Assembly (NCBI RefSeq): GCF_030812995.1
Contig: NZ_JAUSTT010000033.1
Coordinates: forward strand, 1-45,500
Origin: Bacillus chungangensis
GTDB lineage: Bacteria; Bacillota; Bacilli; Bacillales; Bacillaceae_C
Length of the DNA stretch: 45,500 nt
Direction of reading: 5' to 3'
The translations under genes and the position numbers were made by a program. Every line of letters begins with the position of its first letter. Positions within the stretch are counted from its first letter, which is position 1. Shown one piece after another: positions 41,120 to 45,500 of this stretch. The notes beneath the pieces are model-generated. The model saw only the letters and a list, made by a program, of their open reading frames with translations. It did no database searches and was not told the DNA's origin.

Positions 41120-43294
41120 GTGACAGAAACAAGCAATCAAAATGAACCATTATATCAGCGTCTAGCACATGAATTAAAATTTTCTAGCCAACAAATAAAG
41201 AACGTTATTGCGTTAACGGAGGAAGGAAACACTGTTCCCTTTATAGCTCGTTATCGAAAGGAAATAACAGGCGCTTTAGATGAAGTGCAACTGCGAAGTA
41301 TTATCGATAGATGGAATTATTTGCAGAACCTGGAACAACGAAAAGAAGAAGTGATTCGTTCGATTCAGGAGCAAGAAAAAATGACGCCAGAGCTTGAGAA
41401 ACAGATTCATGCTGCCGATAAGCTGCAAATCGTAGAAGACTTATATAGGCCGTATAAACAAAAGCGAAGAACGAAAGCGACAATTGCAAAGGAAAAAGGT
41501 CTAGAACCGCTAGCAAAGTGGATGATGACGTTTCCTGTTGGAGAAAGACTCGAAACGAGAGCCGCCACTTTTTTGTCGGAAGAAAAAGAAGTGAAAACGC
41601 TAGAAGAAGCGGTAAGTGGTGCACAAGATATTATCGCGGAATGGGTATCTGATGAAGCGGCTTACCGGCAATGGATTAGAAGAAGAACGTATCAAACGGG
41701 TTTGGTCGTTTCCTCTCTTAAGGCGGAAGAAAAAGATGAGAAGAAAACATATGAAATGTATTACGAATACCAAGAACCGGTTTCCAAAATCGTTCCTCAT
41801 CGGATTCTTGCTTTAAACCGTGGGGAAAAAGATGGTGTTCTCCGAATTGCGGTTCAAACTGATGTGTCTGCTCTTTTAGAAGGAATGCATCAAAAAATTA
41901 TTCGCAATCAAGCTTCTTCTGTAGTGAACGAAATAAAAAATGCGATTGAAGATAGTTATAAGCGATTAATTCAACCAGCAATTGAACGAGAAATTCGCAA
42001 TGAGTTAACTGAGAAAGCGGAGGATCAGGCAATTCACATTTTTTCAGAAAATCTTCGTAAACTATTGCTGCAGCCGCCGTTGAAAGGAAAGGTTGTATTA
42101 GGTATTGATCCAGCTTATCGAACCGGCTGTAAATTAGCAGTTGTAAATGAGATGGGGAAGTTGCTGGATATTGCCGTTATTTATCCTCATCCACCAAAAG
42201 CACGAGTTGAGGAAGCAAGGGAAAAGCTGTTGGCAATACTTCATGCATATAACGTAGAAATGATTGCGATCGGAAATGGGACAGCTTCAAGAGAGACTGA
42301 ACAGTTTGTAGCAGAGACGATACAATTTGCGGAAAGTGACGTATTTTATTTAATCGTCAATGAGGCTGGAGCAAGCGTGTATTCTGCTTCCCCAATAGCA
42401 CGAGAGGAATTCCCAAATTTGCAAGTCGAAGAAAGAAGTGCTGTATCGATTGCACGAAGATTGCAAGATCCGTTAGCTGAATTAGTGAAAATTGATCCAA
42501 AATCTGTAGGGGTAGGACAGTATCAGCATGATGTTTCTCAGAAGAAATTAAATCATTCCTTAACGTTTGTTGTGGAGACAGCCGTCAACCAAGTTGGTGT
42601 AAATGTAAATACAGCTTCTTCTTCCCTCTTGCAATATGTAGCTGGCCTCAGCAAAACAGTCGCCAATAATATTGTGAAACATCGTGAAGAAAATGGAAAA
42701 ATTACAAGTAGAAAACAGTTGAAAGAGATTCCACGCTTAGGGGCAAAAACCTATGAACAAAGTATTGGGTTTTTACGAATTATAGATGGAACCGATCCAC
42801 TGGATCGTACACCGATACATCCAGAGAGCTATCGAGAAGTCAAGTTGCTTTTGGATAGCATCGATTGTACTGTTTCTGACATAGGAACGGAAAAATTAAA
42901 GACAGCTTTAGAGAACGTAGACATCACTACTTTAGCGGAAAGTCTAAATCTAGGGGAGCTTACCTTAAAAGATGTTATAGATGCATTAGTCAGGCCTGGC
43001 CGCGATCCTCGTGATGAACTGCCTGCTCCATTGTTAAAAAAAGATGTACTTTCTTTAGAAGATTTACAAGTCGGCATGGAATTACAAGGCACTGTTCGCA
43101 ATGTAGTTGATTTCGGGGCATTTATCGATATTGGTGTAAAAGAAGATGGTCTAGTCCATATTTCCAAACTTAGCAATCGCTATGTGAAGCATCCACTCGA
43201 CATTGTTTCCGTTGGGGATGTTGTCACTGTTTGGGTGGAAAAAGTCGATGTTCAAAAAGGCAGGGTATCTTTAACAATGCTGAAAATGAAATGA
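41120..43294 (+). CDS. tex: Tex-family RNA-binding transcription accessory protein
   Basis: A 724-aa cytoplasmic nucleic-acid-binding protein. Tex N-terminal helical region (about 5-320; VPFIARYRKEITGALDEVQL), YqgF/RNase H-like domain (about 327-450; VVLGIDPAYRTGCKLAVVNE, IGNGTASRETE), helix-hairpin-helix segments (about 495-560; YVAGLSKTVANNIVKHREEN, LGAKTYEQSIGFLRI), and C-terminal S1 domain (about 650-720; GMELQGTVRNVVDFGAFIDIGVKEDGLVHIS). GTG start after AAGGGGTGATCTT. Equivalent of B. subtilis YdcI. Precise function is debated (RNA turnover, transcription or DNA repair). Confidence 0.95.
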   Translation: MTETSNQNEPLYQRLAHELKFSSQQIKNVIALTEEGNTVPFIARYRKEITGALDEVQLRSIIDRWNYLQNLEQRKEEVIRSIQEQEKMTPELEKQIHAADKLQIVEDLYRPYKQKRRTKATIAKEKGLEPLAKWMMTFPVGERLETRAATFLSEEKEVKTLEEAVSGAQDIIAEWVSDEAAYRQWIRRRTYQTGLVVSSLKAEEKDEKKTYEMYYEYQEPVSKIVPHRILALNRGEKDGVLRIAVQTDVSALLEGMHQKIIRNQASSVVNEIKNAIEDSYKRLIQPAIEREIRNELTEKAEDQAIHIFSENLRKLLLQPPLKGKVVLGIDPAYRTGCKLAVVNEMGKLLDIAVIYPHPPKARVEEAREKLLAILHAYNVEMIAIGNGTASRETEQFVAETIQFAESDVFYLIVNEAGASVYSASPIAREEFPNLQVEERSAVSIARRLQDPLAELVKIDPKSVGVGQYQHDVSQKKLNHSLTFVVETAVNQVGVNVNTASSSLLQYVAGLSKTVANNIVKHREENGKITSRKQLKEIPRLGAKTYEQSIGFLRIIDGTDPLDRTPIHPESYREVKLLLDSIDCTVSDIGTEKLKTALENVDITTLAESLNLGELTLKDVIDALVRPGRDPRDELPAPLLKKDVLSLEDLQVGMELQGTVRNVVDFGAFIDIGVKEDGLVHISKLSNRYVKHPLDIVSVGDVVTVWVEKVDVQKGRVSLTMLKMK

Positions 43295-43300
43295 TCATTC

Positions 43301-43332
43301 ATCAGGTGAAGCGAGGTCTTCACCTGATTTTG
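43301..43332 (+). terminator. tex terminator
   Basis: ATCAGGTGAAG and CTTCACCTGAT arms, six-base loop, TTTTG tail. Confidence 0.8.
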
Positions 43333-43391
43333 AAATAGACGAGTTTATAAAAAAATTTGTTTGAGTATTGTATCATGTAGAGGTGCAAAAA

Positions 43392-43874
43392 ATGAATAAT
43401 GAACAATTACAACAATTAACAGAAGCCATTTCTCAACAATATTTTCACAAGCCTTTCAAGCATAAAGCAGTATTTAACCCAAGATTAAGAACGACTGGAG
43501 GGCGTTATTTACTCCATACGCATCATATCGAAATTAATAAAAAGTATTATGATACGTTTGGAATAGAAGAGGTTATTGGCATCATTAAGCATGAACTTTG
43601 CCATTATCATCTTCATCTAGAGGGAAAAGGCTATCAGCATCGAGATCCTGAGTTTAAAGCTTTGCTTAAAAAAGTAGGAGCGCCTAGATTTTGTTCACCT
43701 CTCTCTCCAATTTCAGCAAATAAAGGAAAAAGCACCTATAAATACATCTGTACTCATTGTCAAAAAAAATATGAAAGACGGCGAAAAGTCAATATAAATC
43801 GCTTTGTTTGTGGATCATGTAAAGGAACACTGAAACTCTTGCCAGCTATAGATCAAAATGAAAGTCAAAAGTAA
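43392..43874 (+). CDS. SprT-like zinc metalloprotein (YdcK-like)
   Basis: A 160-aa SprT-like domain protein: zinc/protease motif HELCHYH (about 68-74) in [33 protein letters not shown] before it, and a C-terminal zinc ribbon ([13 protein letters not shown] ... FVCGSCKG; four cysteines). The open frame begins at 43368, but ATG 43392 after GAGGTG gives the MNNEQLQQL start shared with B. subtilis YdcK. Relatives of SprT/Spartan are thought to act on DNA-bound proteins; the Bacillus role is unknown. In B. subtilis the sporulation gene cmpA lies between tex and this gene; here the 97-base gap has no room. Confidence 0.9.
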   Translation: MNNEQLQQLTEAISQQYFHKPFKHKAVFNPRLRTTGGRYLLHTHHIEINKKYYDTFGIEEVIGIIKHELCHYHLHLEGKGYQHRDPEFKALLKKVGAPRFCSPLSPISANKGKSTYKYICTHCQKKYERRRKVNINRFVCGSCKGTLKLLPAIDQNESQK

Positions 43875-43976
43875 TTTCTTTAGAGTATGATGGTCATTTA
43901 TCTGATGGAGGGCTTTATGCCAAATATAGAGAAATTAGTTCTAATAAAATTTTTAAATAAAAATACGAATCACATC

Positions 43977-44005
43977 TTGACATACTCTCTATAGATCATT
44001 ATAAT
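43977..44005 (+). promoter_or_regulatory. Consensus sigma-A promoter of the tRNA cluster
   Basis: TTGACA (43977-43982), 17-bp spacer, TATAAT (44000-44005); 16 bases before the tRNA-Asn gene. Perfect match to the consensus. Confidence 0.95.
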
Positions 44006-44021
44006 CAAAAGAGTCCGTTAT

Positions 44022-44096
44022 TCCGCAGTAGCTCAGTGGTAGAGCTATCGGCTGTTAACCGATCGGTCGTAGGTTCGAATCCTACCTGCGGAGCCA
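44022..44096 (+). tRNA. tRNA-Asn (GTT)
   Basis: Acceptor TCCGCAG/CTGCGGA, anticodon loop CTGTTAA, GGTTCGAATCC T-arm, encoded CCA. Confidence 0.97.
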
Positions 44097-44097
44097 T

Positions 44098-44189
44098 GGA
44101 GAAGTACTCAAGAGGCTGAAGAGGCGCCCCTGCTAAGGGTGTAGGTCGCTTAAAGCGGCGCGAGGGTTCAAATCCCTCCTTCTCCGCCA
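44098..44189 (+). tRNA. tRNA-Ser (GCT)
   Basis: Acceptor GGAGAAG/CTTCTCC, anticodon loop with GCT, long variable arm, encoded CCA; 1 base after tRNA-Asn. Confidence 0.97.
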
Positions 44190-44204
44190 CTTTTAATATA
44201 CATA

Positions 44205-44279
44205 GGCCCCTTGGTCAAGCGGTTAAGACACCGCCCTTTCACGGCGGTAACACGGGTTCGAATCCCGTAGGGGTCACCA
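44205..44279 (+). tRNA. tRNA-Glu (TTC)
   Basis: Acceptor GGCCCCT/AGGGGTC, anticodon loop CTTTCAC, encoded CCA. Confidence 0.97.
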
Positions 44280-44321
44280 TCGTTTCTGGTTTATTCTAGA
44301 AACAATAGAAGTTTTTATCGC

Positions 44322-44395
<74 letters not shown>

Positions 44396-44404
44396 TTAAA
44401 TAAT

Positions 44405-44480
44405 GGTCCCGTAGTGTAGCGGTTAACATGCCTGCCTGTCACGCAGGAGATCGCGGGTTCGATTCCCGTCGGGACCGCCA
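44405..44480 (+). tRNA. tRNA-Asp (GTC)
   Basis: Acceptor GGTCCCG/CGGGACC, anticodon loop CTGTCAC, encoded CCA. Confidence 0.97.
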
Positions 44481-44543
44481 TTTTAATTATTTTTATTTAA
44501 TTTAAGAATACATTTGCATTTTTTGCAAAGAATAAGGATGTAA

Positions 44544-44615
44544 TGGGCTATAGCCAAGCGGTAAGGCAACGGACTTTGACTCCGTCATTCGTTGGTTCGA
44601 ATCCAGCTAGCCCAG
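44544..44615 (+). tRNA. tRNA-Gln (TTG)
   Basis: Acceptor TGGGCTA/TAGCCCA, anticodon loop CTTTGAC, CCA not encoded; followed by a run of Ts. Confidence 0.97.
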
Positions 44616-44758
44616 TTTTTTTATTCTTAAAAAGGCAGATCAATGATCAGTTTAATTACTACTAGATATAATTGAGATCTTTCTATATATATTACTGTTT
44701 TTTGTGTCATGTCTAAACATATTTCTAGTGCTAGCTCGTGATAAATTAAAAAAACTAG

Positions 44759-44787
44759 TTGCTTTTTGAACTAGTATCTAGTATAAT
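44759..44787 (+). promoter_or_regulatory. Second promoter inside the tRNA cluster
   Basis: TTGCTT (44759-44764), 17-bp spacer, TATAAT (44782-44787), 19 bases before tRNA-Leu. ACTAGTT...AACTAGT overlaps the -35 as a small palindrome. Confidence 0.8.
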
Positions 44788-44806
44788 TTATCTTGTTGCC
44801 TTAAAC

Positions 44807-44893
<87 letters not shown>

Positions 44894-44901
44894 AAAACAA
44901 T

Positions 44902-44978
44902 GCGCCCGTAGCTCAATTGGATAGAGTGTCTGACTACGGATCAGAAGGTTAGGGGTTCGACTCCTCTCGGGCGCGCCA
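44902..44978 (+). tRNA. tRNA-Arg (ACG)
   Basis: Acceptor GCGCCCG/CGGGCGC, anticodon loop CTACGGA (A34 to inosine, reads CGU/CGC/CGA), encoded CCA. Confidence 0.97.
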
Positions 44979-45031
44979 GTACTTTATAGAAAATAAGTTT
45001 AATAGAATAGGTCCGATCTAGTTTTTCTAAG

Positions 45032-45105
45032 CGGGAAGTAGCTCAGCTTGGTAGAGCACATGGTTTGGGACCATGGGGTCGCAGGTTCGAATCCTGTCTT
45101 CCCGA
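45032..45105 (+). tRNA. tRNA-Pro (TGG)
   Basis: Acceptor CGGGAAG/CTTCCCG, anticodon loop TTTGGGA, CCA not encoded. Confidence 0.97.
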
Positions 45106-45117
45106 TCAGGAGCATAT

Positions 45118-45191
45118 GCGGGTGTAGTTTAGTGGTAAAACCTCAGCCTTCCAAGCTGATGTCGTGGGTTCGATTCCCATCACCCGCTCCA
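45118..45191 (+). tRNA. tRNA-Gly (TCC)
   Basis: Acceptor GCGGGTG/CACCCGC, anticodon loop CTTCCAA, encoded CCA. Confidence 0.97.
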
Positions 45192-45336
45192 TAAAAAAGT
45201 AGATTCATAATATTGAACCTTGAAAACTGAACAAAACAAAACGTCAATGTAATTCTAAATTTTAACTATGAGCTATTCAAGCTTCTAAAATAATAGTACA
45301 TGATGTTTTGAACTCGATGACCCTCGTTTAGAACGT

Positions 45337-45459
45337 AAAAAGTTCAAGGAGCGAGAAGGTCAAGGAAGTTTTGGGGAGAAGCACCGGAGCGTACTAAAGT
45401 ACGTGAGGATGCGCCGAGCCGAAACTGACGCAGAGATTCGAAGCTCATTGAACTTTTTT
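45337..45459 (+). repeat. Long-hairpin repeat element abutting 16S rRNA, copy 3
   Basis: AAAAAGTTCAA and TTGAACTTTTTT terminal arms; inside, CGTACTAAAGTACG, TACGTGAGGATGC, GCCGAG and TGACGCAGAGATTCG. The core matches copy 1 (30602-30723). It is set into an rRNA leader of normal type (CTTGAAAACTGAACAAAAC, about 45222-45240), and its right arm runs into the first bases of the 16S gene. Confidence 0.65.
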
Positions 45460-45500
45460 GGAGAGTTTGATCCTGGCTCAGGACGAACGCTGGCGGCGTG
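45454..45500 (+). rRNA. 16S ribosomal RNA, 5' end (partial)
   Basis: GGAGAGTTTGATCCTGGCTC, then AGGACGAACGCTGGCGGCGT, is the universal 5' end of 16S rRNA; the gene runs past the window. The 5' end is placed 8 bases before AGAGTTTGAT by analogy with E. coli. Confidence 0.97.

Noticed and set aside
44005-44190. A 61-codon minus-strand frame across tRNA-Asn and tRNA-Ser, with a product containing GFEPTTDRL-like words
   Set aside because: It is antisense to two certain tRNA genes; this type of frame is a known annotation artefact.

Overview
The window looks like chromosome of a low-GC, spore-forming Bacillaceae. The right half follows the Bacillus subtilis order ddl-murF-cshA-ydbS-ydbT-ydcA-acpS-ydcC-alr-ndoAI-ndoA-(rsb)-tex-sprT-like-tRNAs-rRNA almost gene for gene. 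Ribosome binding sites are strong AGGAGG types, GTG/TTG starts are common, and arginyl-tRNA synthetase sits behind a T-box. The assignment rests on gene order and protein motifs; I cannot name a species.

Left part (1-17.5 kb), in order: the 3' end of a group II intron; a short leader ORF and an N-terminally truncated MgtE; a DedA protein; a minus-strand block that reads as one cell-envelope glycosylation system (ArnE-like flippase subunit, response regulator, histidine kinase, then GT39-like integral membrane glycosyltransferase, GT2 polyprenyl-phosphate glycosyltransferase, DUF2304 protein, membrane-anchored FAD oxidoreductase); T-box argS; two tandem CNNM/CorC-type proteins; and a full-length MgtE. 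Direct CTTAA repeats spaced 11 bp (or 22 bp) lie upstream of both the flippase/regulator operon and the glycosyltransferase operon. They are the best candidates for the regulator's operators and tie the two operons together. MgtE plus two CNNM/CorC proteins make the neighbouring block a magnesium-handling region.

Middle part (17.5-23.3 kb): a visibly A/T-rich island carrying an AraC regulator and a divergent M20 peptidase - EamA transporter - RidA - diaminopropionate ammonia-lyase operon, with a cre site and repeated AATTACGA motifs in the divergent spacer. It ends in a broken tyrosine integrase, and similar TCCGCCAAAAT repeats lie at both edges. The genes suggest uptake or exchange of an N-acylated 2,3-diaminopropionate-like compound, its deacylation, and conversion to pyruvate and ammonia, with RidA clearing the enamine/imine intermediates. 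A cre-controlled DAACS symporter follows.

Right part (25-45.5 kb): the conserved ddl to sprT-like backbone. The sigma-B regulator module normally found between ndoA and tex has collapsed. rsbR is not seen, rsbS and rsbU are recognisable fragments, and only rsbT is intact. An internally deleted IS200/IS605 element sits where rsbR would be. Ten tRNA genes with two near-consensus promoters lead into a 16S rRNA gene cut by the window end.

Three families of non-coding repeats are scattered through the window: IS605-derived mini-elements that keep the right-end (omega-RNA) region, an ATCCCAC...GTGGGGGAT family, and long-hairpin elements, one of which abuts the 16S gene. There are also broken SMR and MATE transporter genes. 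No CRISPR array was seen.
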